DNA of 64,000 nucleotides from Coniochaeta sp. PMI_546 (lineage: Eukaryota; Ascomycota; Sordariomycetes; Coniochaetales; Coniochaetaceae): assembly GCA_021432605.1 (NCBI GenBank), contig MU271150.1, positions 124,001-188,000 of the forward strand. The letters run 5' to 3'. The position numbers were made by a program, and so were the translations under genes. The notes beneath the pieces were generated by a model that saw only the letters and a program-made list of their open reading frames with translations, searched no databases and was not told where the DNA came from. Shown piece after piece: positions 31,108-42,461 of the stretch (its first letter is position 1; each line of letters begins with the position of its first letter).

Positions 31108-32711
31108 TTACAGTCGGCTGGTGAGCCGTGGATTCGTCTCAGGTCGCCACATTTCGTTAAGCAGAGCAGTGACGTTGACCATCTCTGGTCGTGCTTGATC
31201 GAGTGAAGTGATGCCCAAGAGCTTCATAGCGGTCCCCAACTCTTCCGACAAGACTTGGACATCGTCAGCTAGACGTCCCGGAAGTATGCAAAAGATAGCG
31301 AAACAAGACACCACTTACTATCAGTGCATCTCTCAATACCGCGACTGCCGTATGCCGCCAGGGCATACAAGTACGGCCTTCCAACGCCTACGGCTGTGGC
31401 ACCCAGGCATAGCGCCTTGAGAACGTCGGCACCATCACGCAAACCGCCATCAACGTAGACTTCCAGCTTGTCTAACACCTCGGGACAGTATGTTCGAATC
31501 TCGAGCAGTGTCATTAGCGCACTGGGCGCCGTGTGCAGCTGCCGTCCTCCGTGGTTACTCAGGAGGATTCCTTCGCAGCCATGCTCCATCGCCAACTTGG
31601 CATCATCGGCACACTGGATACCCTTGAGGACAATCGGTCCTTGCCAAGCATCTCTGATCCATTTCAGGTCTTCCCAGGTGGTATGAGGGCTCAACTGGCC
31701 TGGTACGTCCCGTCCACCAAAAGCAGGAGCGAAGCTGTTCTCCCCGCCGGGCGGCCGAATTGGTGTTTGCTCCTGTTCCAGACCCATCGAGAGAGCTTCT
31801 ATCGCCTGGAGGCGTCTATCCGCTGTGCGTTTTCCGAGTACTGGCGTGTCCACGGTGAGCCATATTCCCCGATATCCCGCCGCTTTAGCCCGCTTGATGA
31901 GAGCGATGGCCTTCTCCCTGTCGGTAGGGAGGTACAACTGGAAGAACAGCACGGAGGGACTAGCATCGCCCACTTGACTCTGCTCTCGGCGATAGCTGTC
32001 CATAATCTCATCCGGTGTCTTGGTCGAAGCGGTGCTGATCACTCCGTGCAGGCCCTTACGGACGATGCCCCGCACCGTCTCAGGTTCGGCTCCGGGATGG
32101 ATGTTGCCCATGGTACCCATGGCTGATACGTAGAAAGGAAATGGCGCTTTATGTCCCAAGATGGATCTTCCCATGTCGACGGTGCCGACATTGCGCAAGA
32201 CACGAGGCCTAAACCGAATGCGGGCCCAGTCATCCAGGTTTCCCTTTAGCGATAGGCCCGAATTTGCAGAACCCGATACATAGGTCCAGAACCTGTGAGG
32301 AAGAACAGACTTGGCGGGCGCCTCGAAGTCTCCTGTGGTCACGCAGAGAGACACGTGAGGAAGTTCATCTGTGGATACAACTTCTCTCGAGGCCAGAGGC
32401 TTCGGCGACTTCAGCGAGTTAACCGTCTTCGGATCGAGTGGCCCTAGACAACTTCCTTCCGGAAGCTCCTGCACATAATCAATAGGGTGGACTTTGGCAA
32501 ACTCAGCAGTTGCATCCTGGATTTCTTTCAGTATCTGCAGCACACCACAGTTCGATAGGCGTCAACATACTGCACCTCCTTGCCGTAACAAGATCGCTGC
32601 ACCTCCCGGATGTCTATAGAGAAAGGATGTCACATCGTACACTTTCGAGTCGATGACAATCCAGCAGGACTCTTTCGTACTATGCTTCGCTACCTCTGCG
32701 CCGTCCAACAT
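31108..32711 (-). CDS. Flavocytochrome b2-like FMN-dependent alpha-hydroxy acid dehydrogenase, PTS1-like C-terminus
   Basis: Three exons (32571-32711, 31319-32516, 31108-31268) give 499 residues. The N-terminal cytochrome b5 domain (MLDGAEVAKHSTKESCW) has heme ligands H34 (HPGG) and H57 (KVHPIDY). The 23-residue spacing supports the 54-nt intron chosen. The FMN domain has FPFYVSAMGTMG, LYLPTDREKA, IVLKGIQCADDA and SNHGGRQLH, with the catalytic His in NHGGRQ. The family oxidises L-lactate or similar 2-hydroxy acids and passes electrons to cytochrome c. There is almost no sequence before the b5 domain, so no mitochondrial presequence is evident. The protein ends TSRL, a match to the PTS1 consensus. 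An in-frame ATG at 32804 would add 31 unconvincing residues. Confidence 0.88.
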
Positions 32712-33008
32712 TTTGAGAGGTGCTCCAAGTTGGACATCGCAGTGACTGGCTAAGGAGGCCGAGCAGGAAAGAAGCAGGTCGTACCGACGCTCAATCCCCC
32801 GCACTTCTCAAGCTCCCCGGACATCTCGCCGATCACCAAAATGGAGGATCCACCTCGGCATATCCAATCGGGTGGGCCTCGCCCGACACACATGGTCTCA
32901 CAATGTTGGCTTCAAAATGTTCACTCATGTTTTCTACAGTCAGAGACATCGGCACCCTTGTTACCCCCGAGTCATGACGTGCATTGATTCCATAAGTTCC
33001 TCATTGCC
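32712..33008. other. Intergenic: flavocytochrome promoter and tRNA 5' flank
   Basis: About 300 bp. Nothing beyond promoter sequence is seen. Confidence 0.5.
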
Positions 33009-33015
33009 GCGGGTT

Positions 33016-33046
<31 letters not shown>

Positions 33047-33098
33047 CACACTTCATCAAGTTATCTGAAGGTCGTGTGTTCGATCCACACAAACCGCA
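33009..33098 (+). tRNA. trnF(GAA): tRNA-Phe (anticodon GAA) with a 17-nt intron
   Basis: The cloverleaf reads GCGGGTT acceptor, GCTC D stem, TCAGA/TCTGA anticodon stem, GTGTG/CACAC T stem with TTCGATC loop, and AAACCGC plus discriminator A. One mismatch is visible in the acceptor stem. The anticodon GAA is at 33042-33044. The intron, about 33046-33062, follows position 37 and contains CTTCA, complementary to the anticodon region TGAAG, as is usual for eukaryotic pre-tRNA-Phe. A and B box sequences are present in the expected places (TTAGCTCAGTTGG and GTTCGATCC). Confidence 0.95.
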
Positions 33099-33951
33099 CA
33101 TAGCAACGTTTGCTCCATGTCTTGTGGAAGGCATATTTCCCTTTTTGTAGGTTGCTGTCGTTGACTGCTCTGGCTTTGCCTGGACCGGTGCCAGCCAGGG
33201 AGGGCAAGGGTGTTAGTAGGCGGGACAGCTCCTCAGGCCAGTGCCATATCATGACCTGCACCAATACTATAGCCTAATGCAACTGTTCGTTCAGTCCCGT
33301 CTGTGGTTTAAGTGAAGCTCTATTGTTCTAGAACAAGCTTGCGAATCATGGACGGCACGATACCCAATCCAAGCACTCAACCGTTTTCCCGGATCGCGCG
33401 TGGGAGCGCGTATCGAGCCGCAACCAACGGCTGCCAACTGCTTGGCCTATAGGCAGTCCAGTCCATATTGGTTTCCTCAACTTCTGAACGTCAATCTTGC
33501 TAAGATCATATTCCCATGTCAATAAGTGGCGGCAATTAGGGATTGGCACGAAATAGCTCGCTGGGCTCCTGGCAGCGGCGCAAGCATAGAGCACCACGGA
33601 GCTGCGCCATGCCTCTGTACTAAACCACGCACAGCGGATGGTGTTCATGGGGTCCGATTTCAAGGACCTGGCTGCGTACAAAGACTACCACGCCAGAGAT
33701 TGCAATAAATGCGATATGTCAGACAGATGCAGGTTCTAGATGGCTAGGATCAAGCATGTTGTGCTATGGCAGAGAAGACTTGTGGCTATTGATTTGCCCC
33801 TGAGGTTCGCTTTCCCTTTGTTCACTCGGCAGGGTGAGCATTTAAGGTCGACTTGGCGCGACATGAAGAAAGCACCCGATGTTCGTTAGGATATATCTGC
33901 TAACTTAGTAGCTTCTATGTGGCCAGGTGCCACACAGGTGACGAAGCAATC
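33099..33951. other. Intergenic region
   Basis: 853 bp between the tRNA and the CBM18/CBM1 gene. No supported feature. Confidence 0.5.
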
Positions 33952-35931
33952 ATGCTCACCTCGGCACTCACTATCACGTTTGTGGCCCTGATACACGCCA
34001 CAGCAGGACAATTACAAGTCTCGAACGACGGCAGCTGCGGAGGCCAAGAAGGCTTGACTTGTCTGGGGTCAGGGTTCGGGCAGTGTTGTTCTAAGAACGG
34101 GTGGTGCGGCAACAGTGATGATCACTGCGATGTTGGCTGCCAAGCATTGTTTGGCATCTGTGGCGGAGCGAACAGCAGCAGTTCCAGCCAGATATCCGCC
34201 TCGACATCGCCGACATCTGCGCTTCAGACCACAGAAAACACCACCAGCCCTCCACCTGGCACAACCATATTCGTGACCCAGATAAGCTCATTCACGACCA
34301 CTGTCACAAAAACGCCGTTTGCCACTCGGACGCAAACGCTTACCATTACTTCAACGGTCGATAGCACTCGTTGGGTGGTTGTTGCCTCAACCCGGACGAC
34401 GACCAAGACAATAAGCCAATATCTGACTATCCCGCAAACTCGATATGATACCAGCACCCAGACGGTTACGTCAAATATTGTCCAAACAACCACGGCCACG
34501 CAGATATTGGCGTTGACCACGCTCATCCCCCAGACGGTGACAACCACTGAAGTAACTCGGTCTTTCACCACTATTCCAGTGACAACAACCCACTGGTTCG
34601 TAACGACCCAGACTTCAGATATCACACACACCAGTCTCGAAACCAGCACGGTGACGAACACCAACTACGTGAATAGGACCGTGTATGACCTTGCGACCTT
34701 CACAATATTTCAGACCAGCACGCAAATTGCCACAGCGACGGTTGACCTGACCCGGTATTTCAACACGACGTCCACTATCCTCCAAACCACAACGGTAGAT
34801 GTGACGAAATATGTCAGCCTGACGGCAACGCTCCTGACAACAGCGACACTGACCGATGTTGCCACGGTCCATATCACCAATGTGTGGAATAGTACATCAA
34901 CCATTTTCAACACCATCACGTCCACGGCCCTGGCTACAATAGACGTCACAAGATACTGGAACTCCACATCAATTATCTCAGAGATAACCACTCAGACGGC
35001 CGTGGCGACAGTCGATGTCACGAAATTCTTCAACGTGACCTCCACGGCGCTGCAGACAGCCACTCGAACGGCGACTATAGATCTCACCCGTTACTGGAAC
35101 GTAACCTCAACATCAATAGCCACGGCTGTCCGGACGGAGATTGCGGTATCGACTGTAAACACCACAAGGTCAATCTTCCAGACAACAATTCAAACAGCTC
35201 TCGTGACAAGAACGCTCAATACAACGAGATCTCTCAATTCCACGATCTGGCAAACAATTACCCAGACAGCCCTTGCTACCAGGACTCTGGGTACGACCAG
35301 ATATCTCAACTCAACGGTCCTGCAGACGACAACAAAAACCGCTCTTGCAACCAAGACCCTCGCTACAACTAGGACACTGGACACAACGAGATCCTTCAAC
35401 TCGACGATCTGGGATATGACTACCCAGACAGTGCTTGCAACCAGGACTCTCGACACGACCAGGTACCTCAACTCAACCGTGATGCAGACAATGACCGAGA
35501 CGGCTCTCGCAACCAGGACCCTCGATACAACCAAGACACTTGATATCACGAGATATGTCAACTCCACCCTCTGGCAAACCTCAACGCAAACAGCTATAGC
35601 AACCTCCACATCAATATCAGAACTCACCAGAACAACCATCGTGGATGTGACTACGACGGCAACGGCACAAGTCACCAACACCCTCAACGTGAATGTCACA
35701 AACACGTATCGCCTCACACTCACGGCTGTTTCGACACAAACCTCAGTACTATTCGTAACCAGCACCGAAACCCAGGTCCAGACTGTGACCTACACCGCCG
35801 TGGCCACAGCTCCGGCTGTTGGCGTGCCTCACTTCGGCCAGTGCGGGGGCTCAGGATACACTGGTCCTACAACATGTTATCCGCCTTATAGGTGTGTTCA
35901 GTACAATCAATTTTACTCTCAGTGTGAGTGA
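33952..35931 (+). CDS. Secreted CBM18 - Thr-rich repeat - CBM1 protein (adhesin-like)
   Basis: Intronless 659-residue protein from the ATG at 33952, whose signal peptide (MLTSALTITFVALIHATAG) decides the start. Residues about 28-70 are a hevein-type chitin-binding module (CBM18): eight cysteines, with CCSKNGWCGNSDDHC in the centre. Residues about 75-625 are extremely Thr/Ser-rich with many NST/NTT/NVT sequons, and are probably heavily O- and N-glycosylated. They become regular 24-30-residue repeats (consensus QTALATRTLDTTRYLNST) towards the C-terminus. Residues 627-659 are a CBM1 cellulose-binding module (HFGQCGGSGYTGPTTC, then RCVQYNQFYSQC) with four cysteines. There is no catalytic domain and no GPI signal. 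It could bridge chitin and cellulose. The function is inferred. Confidence 0.85.
   Translation: MLTSALTITFVALIHATAGQLQVSNDGSCGGQEGLTCLGSGFGQCCSKNGWCGNSDDHCDVGCQALFGICGGANSSSSSQISASTSPTSALQTTENTTSPPPGTTIFVTQISSFTTTVTKTPFATRTQTLTITSTVDSTRWVVVASTRTTTKTISQYLTIPQTRYDTSTQTVTSNIVQTTTATQILALTTLIPQTVTTTEVTRSFTTIPVTTTHWFVTTQTSDITHTSLETSTVTNTNYVNRTVYDLATFTIFQTSTQIATATVDLTRYFNTTSTILQTTTVDVTKYVSLTATLLTTATLTDVATVHITNVWNSTSTIFNTITSTALATIDVTRYWNSTSIISEITTQTAVATVDVTKFFNVTSTALQTATRTATIDLTRYWNVTSTSIATAVRTEIAVSTVNTTRSIFQTTIQTALVTRTLNTTRSLNSTIWQTITQTALATRTLGTTRYLNSTVLQTTTKTALATKTLATTRTLDTTRSFNSTIWDMTTQTVLATRTLDTTRYLNSTVMQTMTETALATRTLDTTKTLDITRYVNSTLWQTSTQTAIATSTSISELTRTTIVDVTTTATAQVTNTLNVNVTNTYRLTLTAVSTQTSVLFVTSTETQVQTVTYTAVATAPAVGVPHFGQCGGSGYTGPTTCYPPYRCVQYNQFYSQCE
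35191..35586 (+). repeat. In-frame minisatellite of the Thr-rich region
   Basis: Five units of 72, 72, 90, 72 and 90 nt, all multiples of three. They encode variants of QTALATRTLDTTRYLNST plus a variable linker; the 90-nt units carry six extra residues. Divergence between units suggests an old array or repeat-unit conversion. Less regular related units extend upstream to about 34700. Confidence 0.75.
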
Positions 35932-36279
35932 TGGTAGAGGCAGACCAAAACACGATATGTAAATGGACTGCGGGGCTCTTGATTCGAAATGCGACCAGAA
36001 GGAAAAGGGTACTAACAGTTGATGGCACGGCCTTGTACATGTTTTGGATATATATACGTACAAAAAAGTAATTTGCTATTCACAAGATTGATTTCAATCT
36101 CTCAAAGAAAGTATATACAGGGAATGAATCTGCCACATAAAAACAATTGTGATTCGTGGCTCGCTTTTTGTCTCCCTCAAACTCTGCCACTGAACGATGC
36201 TTGCAGCCGGAAGTCAAAGTCCGATCACCTGAGACGCAGGCAACACGACTTCCGTCACCTTTAAGACTAGCTAAACCCC
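35932..36279. other. Convergent intergenic region
   Basis: 348 bp of 3' flanks. Nothing recognised. Confidence 0.5.
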
Positions 36280-37637
36280 TTACGGAGCATACGTCTTCAG
36301 TAGCGAGTTATAGTAGGTATAACCCGTACCGCTTGGCGGCTCGAAGGAGTAGATATAGTTACCCCACTGAAAATCACAGTCAGTCTTCGTCCATAGACAT
36401 GTTTTACACCAATGGAGAAACGAAGAACTTACCCAAGGTCCGGCAGCCCACCAGAGCGCGCCAGTCCAGACATCACTGTTCTGCACCAGGTGGTCCAACA
36501 AGCCCTTGACAGCCGTCTGGCAGACGCTGTTGGCGCCGCCCGCAAACTCGCCCAGCACGCCCTGCTTGCCGTTGGCCTTGAGCCACTGCGTAGCGCCGAC
36601 GATGCGCTGCACGCCGATGTTGGAGTTGACGCAGGTCGCGCTGGTGCCGGAGCCGTCCGAGTCGAGGTACTGGTGCATCTCGTAGACGATCTTGTTCTGC
36701 GGGTCGGTCAGGGCGGCGAGGTTGGTGTTTGTTGTGTTCCATGTCCAGGCGCCCTAGGCCAAACGATCAGCTGAGTTCACGGATTAAAAATAGGGAGGAA
36801 TCAGGGGGATCGTACAGTGTACGAGTTGCCCTCGACAAAGATGTACTGGCTCGTCGCGCCGGCGGCACGGATGCCGTTGATGGCGGCCTGGTTGAGGTTG
36901 AGCACGAGCGTCTGATCCATGTCGTGGTACTCGTTGTTAGTGTCGAAGACGACCTTGCTGTTGGACTTGAACTGCGACGCCAGCTTGTTCCAGAAGCTCT
37001 GGAAGTCCGTGGTGGAGGTGATGATGGCGCCGTTGAAGCGGCCGAAGTTGTGCGGGTCCAGGACAGCGTACGCTCCGGCGTTCGTGATGGCGTTGATGGT
37101 GGTGGTGAGGTTGTTTAGGTATGCCGTGTTCAGGGCGCCGCCGACGGAGCCCTGGACGATGCGCTCCATGGCGAAAGCGACGCGGAACATGTTGTAGCCT
37201 TGCTGGATTAGGGTCTGCAAAAGTCGTCAGCATGGTCCTCACTCGTCTCGATCAGATGACTCCCTACTCACCTGGATGGTGCTGCTGTCCGGGAAGTAGA
37301 AGTCCTTGCCGTACGTGCCCGGGTAAGTACCGCTACCGAACTCGGCGACCGACTCGGAGACACCAAGCCACTTCAGCTTGCCGGCGGCACCGGCACCTCC
37401 CGTCGGCGCTGGACCGGCGGTCGTGGTAGCTTTCGTGGAGGTCGTAGCCTTCGTGGAGGTCGTCAGCGTGTTGGCGCCAGGCAAGCATTGGCTGTAGTAG
37501 TCGTTCGACTTGACACACGTGTAGCCCGAGACACACTTGGTGTCGCCTGTCCACCCGATACCGCCGCACTGTCCCCACGCTCCTTGGTCTGCGAGAGCAC
37601 CGCCGACGAGGGCGGCGGCAATGACGAAGCTCTTCAT
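36280..37637 (-). CDS. CBM1-GH5 endo-beta-1,4-glucanase
   Basis: Four exons (37272-37637, 36816-37214, 36433-36753, 36280-36366) give 390 residues. A signal peptide ([16 protein letters not shown]) is followed by a CBM1 ([15 protein letters not shown], then [11 protein letters not shown]), a Thr/Ala linker with repeated STKATT, and a GH5 catalytic domain. The general acid/base glutamate is in DTNNEYHD and the nucleophile in [32 protein letters not shown] closes the barrel, as in subfamily 5 endoglucanases (Trichoderma Cel5A type). The enzyme cuts internal cellulose bonds outside the cell. The last intron (36367-36432) is 66 nt with no stop in frame, so an unspliced reading stays open, but GTAAGT..TTTCAG ends and the domain sequence argue for splicing. 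Confidence 0.93.
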
Positions 37638-38770
37638 CTTGACGGGCGACTGAGTTGGATCCTGTCTTCCTGGTGAATGCGAAAGCCTGTCAAGTAAGCA
37701 GTCGTCTGGCCTGAGCGAGGAGGTGGCAAGCTCTCCTTTATACACTTGTACAGGAATGGAGGGGCCACCCCCCGTACCGTGGCTTGAGGCTCAAACATGG
37801 CTTGCCAACCACTAGTACCTCTAATGGGACGATCGGCCGCAGGGGAGAAGGAAGCAATTCCCGGAATCATGGGCTACATCGTGGGGAAATGTAGCATTTC
37901 TGGCCGCCCGACCTTGGTCAGCTCCGATCGTCAACAGGCACTTGACTGCCAGATCTTGGAGCTGCATGCCCCGAGGTTCCCGTTTCTGCTGCATTGCTAG
38001 CGGGTTGTGACCAGCCGGATACCAGATTAAGGCCTGGCTACGCCATCAGTGGCGAGCCGCAGCGAGTCGATGGGCCGAATGGTGTCATAGTGGGTGGTAT
38101 ACGGACCGTGATACCCCAGGGTTCTGGGGGCTACTGCCGAACGAGGGGCGGAGGGACAATCTCCGGATATTCATTTGGTGAAACGATGTCTGGCTGTCCA
38201 AGGGTTGGGGCAAGCCAAGACGCTTTCGGTCCAATCATGTGGTGATTTGCCTCATCTGAAGGGCTCTCGAATCATTGAGGCACAAGCTTGCAAGGCAAGC
38301 TCCCGCAATAGATGACGAGGAATGATGATGTCTGACTGACTGTACGAGATAACTGCGAATGTTTTGTCTCTTGTCCAAGGGATATGAAACACTGAAACGA
38401 GCGGGGTCAGGCAAGTATGCCGACCCCTGGTCTACACTTATCTTGCGAGGCCACTCACCGATTCTCCGCCTGAGCAAGCTTCTGGACGATCTAGACCGTG
38501 CGTGACAAACTGGTGTGCCATAGTAGCCTTGTGGGCCGCATCGCCGGTGTCCTACTTCGTGACTTAGTCTCATTTACGGGATGCTATGGGTTAGGACACC
38601 AGTAGGTATTGTACCGAGACCATAAGTTGCACCAAAGATGTCAGCCGAAGCGACCCCATGATGCTTTCGCGAGGAGCAGCTGGAAAAGAGTTGCATTCAA
38701 AGACTGTTATTTACACTCCGTAAGGACTGTTCCGGATCTGCTGTCCCTCCGTGGCAGCGTCCCGCAACCA
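37638..38770. other. Cellulase promoter region
   Basis: 1.13 kb upstream of the GH5 gene. A TATAAA is at 37737-37742. Matches to the short CreA consensus SYGGRG occur near 37877 (GTGGGG) and 38126 (CTGGGG), on the strand opposite to the gene. No perfect GGCTAA Xyr1-type site was found. The CreA motif is too short to be strong evidence. Confidence 0.4.
37737..37742 (-). promoter_or_regulatory. TATA box of the GH5 gene
   Basis: TATAAA on the minus strand about 100 bp before the ATG at 37637. Confidence 0.5.
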
Positions 38771-41700
38771 TCACAACCCAGCAGGCTCGTAATACTCCTT
38801 GAACCGGTCCGTGTTCTCCCAACCAACATTGTAGACAACGTTCCAGCAAGTGATGAGCAGGTTGGGAAACCTCCTGGTCCAGAAGCCGAGGTAACCATCA
38901 GGAAGTGGACCAATTGTCTTCTTGAGAGACTCCGGCATGTCCTCATAATGGTTCTTCTTGTTCCTCAGCGCCCTCAAAAGATCCAACATCCGCGACCCAG
39001 TGTACTTCCGCTGCTTCCCCAAGCTGTCGACAAACTCCTTGGGGAGGTGCTTGAGGAAGTCACCTTTCACAGTGCTCGGCGCCCACTCTTCCAGCTCAGT
39101 CAGCGCCTCAGAGGGAGGATCGCGTGGCTCCTTCTCGAAGTGATCCGAGACGTCGCAGAGGAAGGCAAGTCGCTTCTTAGCGGACCAGAAGAAGGGATGC
39201 GCCATGACTTCGCGGGCTGTAGGCCTTGCCTTCGGGTTCGAGTTGAGCATGCTGGTGATCAGATCACGCGCCTCGTAAGCGTAGTCGCCGAGGACGTCGA
39301 GAGGTTGTAGGTTGAAAATACCCTTGCGGATGTTTACCTCGCGCATGTACCTGTCACCGCAGTCGTAGGGATGGTTGCCTTTCGTCAGTACGTAGAAAAA
39401 CACAAGTCCGAGCGAGAAGATGTCGATGGCTCGCGTGACACGACGACTGTTCGGCCCAAAGAGTTCCTGGCCGACGAGTCCAGATGTATGGGATCCGCTG
39501 TGGAGAGTAGATCCCTGATCGCTCATAGCGGAATGACTCCCATATCCAGTTCCGGGGGCATCGTCGTCCAGTAGAAGCTCTGGTGCCCGCCAACCAGACG
39601 TTCCAGCTGCGTGTGCGGTGGTAGCGCCGAACGACGACTGACCGCCTTCCAGCTTCTTGCAAAGGCCGAAGTCAGACACGAGAAGGCGGGGTTTTCCGTT
39701 CTTGCCCATATTGACCAGGATATTCTGCGGTTTAAGATCACGGTGGACAATCCGCAAACTGTGCAGGTAGCTCAAGCCGTTGGCTACCTGGTACAACACC
39801 CCGGGCATGTCACGTTCGCCAGCTTGTGCTAGCTCCCGGTACAGGTGAGGCTTCTGAACAACGTCGGCCAGGGAAGCTTGACAGAGCTCTAGTGCAATGT
39901 AAAGAAAGGCAGCGCGTTGCTGCTGAGCGAAATAACGGATGACTGCGCAGTATTAGCAATCAAGAAGAACGAAGTCGGGGAGACATATAGCACATACCGT
40001 TAGGGTGATCATCGCTTTCGCGTAGAAGTTTCGTCTCTTGGCTGGCAATCTCATTGAACTGAATCAACATCCTCTTGATCGCTACGTCCCTACCGTCCCA
40101 TTTCCCGGCAAACACCACAGTGCCATTGCTACCGGTGCCAAGTTGTTGGTCGGTGTTGACCTCCAAGCTGCCCATCTTGAGGATTGGACCTGACACTTCT
40201 TCGACGTCGTTCGTCACCGTCAAGATATCTGGCTCAAGCTTTGGTTCTTCGCCAAGTGTCTTGGCCTTCTTGACAACTTCGTCAACACTAGCGGCCACGG
40301 CATCGTCGTCGAGGGACTGTGAGGTATCCAGCTTATCCTTGTTGGCCTTTTTATGCTTCGTTCCACCTCTTCTACCGCGGTGTGCCTTCTTTTTCTTGGC
40401 CTGTCCGTTAACCAGACCATCATCCAAATCGCCAGATATGCTCTCGCTTCTCTCTCGAACTTCAAGAGGCTCAGCGAAAGTAACAGAAGATGAGCTCTCT
40501 GTAACTGGAGCCTTAGGAACGGCAATATCGGCTTTGTCGACGGACCCAGGATCGACAGCGCCGGATGGGGATGATTCGGTCCTCTTGTGTGCCAGTGTTT
40601 CGGCGGATGCTGAGTCGGCGCTAGAGGCTGGCTCAGGAGTGGCCTCGTCGGAGCTAGCATCGAATGGAGATTCCAGCAATTCGCTCTTTCCCCTCTTGCC
40701 CTTGTACCATCGGCGTAGGTCTTGCTGATAGTAGAAGAGGGAGAAGACAAACAGCAGTATCAAAACGGGGTTGCTGATCAGATCTACAACCTTGACAGCA
40801 GCCATCTCTGGTAGCTTCTTGGCCTCGTTGAAGATGGCGCTGGGTTGCAAGTGGTCTCGGATCGGCGTGGAGAGCTGCAAAGATCCGTTATCATCTCCAT
40901 CGTCCCAATCAGCCAGTTGTGTTCCGTCGTCGATGGTCAAGAGCGGTGCTTGCTTTGAGGCTGCATGCTTCTCTAACACGTGTGTACCAATAAGAGCTTT
41001 GCTCAACTGGGTCGCGTCAAGGAATTCCCGATCCTGGTGTCCTTCCCACCATTCGAGGCTGTTGGCCTTCGCGGCCGGTGCCTTCAAAATCATGGGATAG
41101 AGGCGCCCCGACATTGCGTACCAGCTGCCGGTCTCAGTCTGGTTGATGAAAATGCTGCGGCTGCGCATGCGATCGACTTGGTCATCCTGAGATGGTGGAG
41201 GAGGCTGAGGGAGAACAATGAGCTCCGGATCGATGTCTGGAGCCGAGCCTCCTACCCAGGGACGCGCCACTTCGAAGACTCGCGCAACAGGGGAGGAGAA
41301 TTTCTGGGCAAAGACAGGTTGGTCCTTGTTCTGGTCGAAGAAATACACCTGTCCATCATGTTGGCTTGTGATGTAACGGTGGTCAATAGCAGCCTGATGC
41401 TGTTGGAGGAGATCATTGTCGAAGGTGTTGGGGCCCCATTCGAAGTATTTCAGGGTCGCAATAGCCTGGCCGTCACTGCGTTGAATACCCACAGTGTACT
41501 CTGTGCGGCCCAATGTTATGGTGCCTCGGTTGCTACACTCCTCGCTATCCATATCCACGAGAGTGTTAGGTTTGAGGCAGCTCTCCAACTCGTTTACCAG
41601 AGAGCCGCCTGAGCCAAACCATTTGATCGGGCGGCCTGTGGCGGCGTCCAGGGTCACCAGAGTCGTCTTCTTGTCTCCAGTGTAGACAATGTTTTGGTCC

Positions 41701-42461
41701 TTGTCATTGTGGGGAGATAGCTCCTCCACCATCTGCTTCATCGTGTAACCCATCTTGACCAGACCGGCCCCGGGCCGGTTTGGGACCCATAGGTACAGGG
41801 CTCCGTCGTGGTTGGGCTCCACAACCCAGAGGAAGTCGTCGACGACGGTGTAGTCCTCATCGACTACGGATTTATTGGCTCTGTAATGTGTGGTTTGGAC
41901 CATGGGCTGATCGGACTCCAACTGCCACCGTTGCTTACCGGTAGCCCGGTCGACGGCATGGAGGTTTCCATCAACGGTCGCCAGAAGAACAAAGTCTTCC
42001 ACTTCCCAATCCCGCAGGTTCCGCGCAGTTTGCGGCGAGGAGAGCCCAGCCCCTGTGGCAGGGCTGGCCCTATAACGTGGAGGAGAGGGTGCTCGAACGG
42101 ACGAGTCCAGAGCAAAAGTATCGACGGCGCTCGCATCTTCAGGAAGGAGGTAGCTTTCGTAAGACGAGTGTGGGGGTTTTCGCTTATCGTCGCTGGCGGC
42201 TTCACGGCTGCTAACCGTGTTCTTTCGCCGGATTTCGGGGGCTTCGAGGACCTCGGACGCGGTCAATGCCGGACCGAGGAGATCGCCTTCGACGGCATCA
42301 TCGGCGAGGCTCTGAGAGCCTAGTTGGTAATGCTGCTGTTCAACTTGTCCCGATTGCTGCTGCTGAGCATCGGCGACGTGAAGCCAAGGCAAAAGGATGG
42401 CTGCGAAAGCGAGCAGGTATTTGCGCTGCTGAGCGACATGGCCAGGCGGCCGTCGCAGCAT
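38771..42461 (-). CDS. ire1: IRE1 unfolded-protein-response sensor kinase/endoribonuclease
   Basis: Two exons (39998-42461 and 38771-39942; 55-nt intron) give 1211 residues. A signal peptide (LLAFAAILLPWLHVADA, ending near 32) leads to an ER-luminal sensor with PQQ-like propeller strands (LLATVDGNLHAVDRATGK, IVYTGDKKTTLVTLDAATG). One transmembrane helix is at about 561-578 (LISNPVLILLFVFSLFYY). A basic/acidic linker rich in KKKKAHRGRRGG follows. The kinase has LGTGSNGTVVFAGKWDGRDVAIKRM, HRDLKPQN (D890) and SDFGLCKK (D912). The C-terminus is the KEN/RNase domain (RMLDLLRALRNKKNHYEDMPE). IRE1 senses unfolded protein in the ER and splices the HAC1/hacA mRNA non-conventionally. Confidence 0.95.

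Noticed and set aside
32535-32570. A 36-nt intron in the flavocytochrome gene
   Set aside because: Too short, and it would space the two heme histidines 29 residues apart. The 54-nt alternative gives the family spacing of 23.
34224-35765. Long minus-strand ORFs (up to 191 codons) opposite the Thr-rich repeat
   Set aside because: ACN/ACC-rich codons on the plus strand read as Val-rich stop-free codons on the other strand. They are a mirror of the repeat, not genes.
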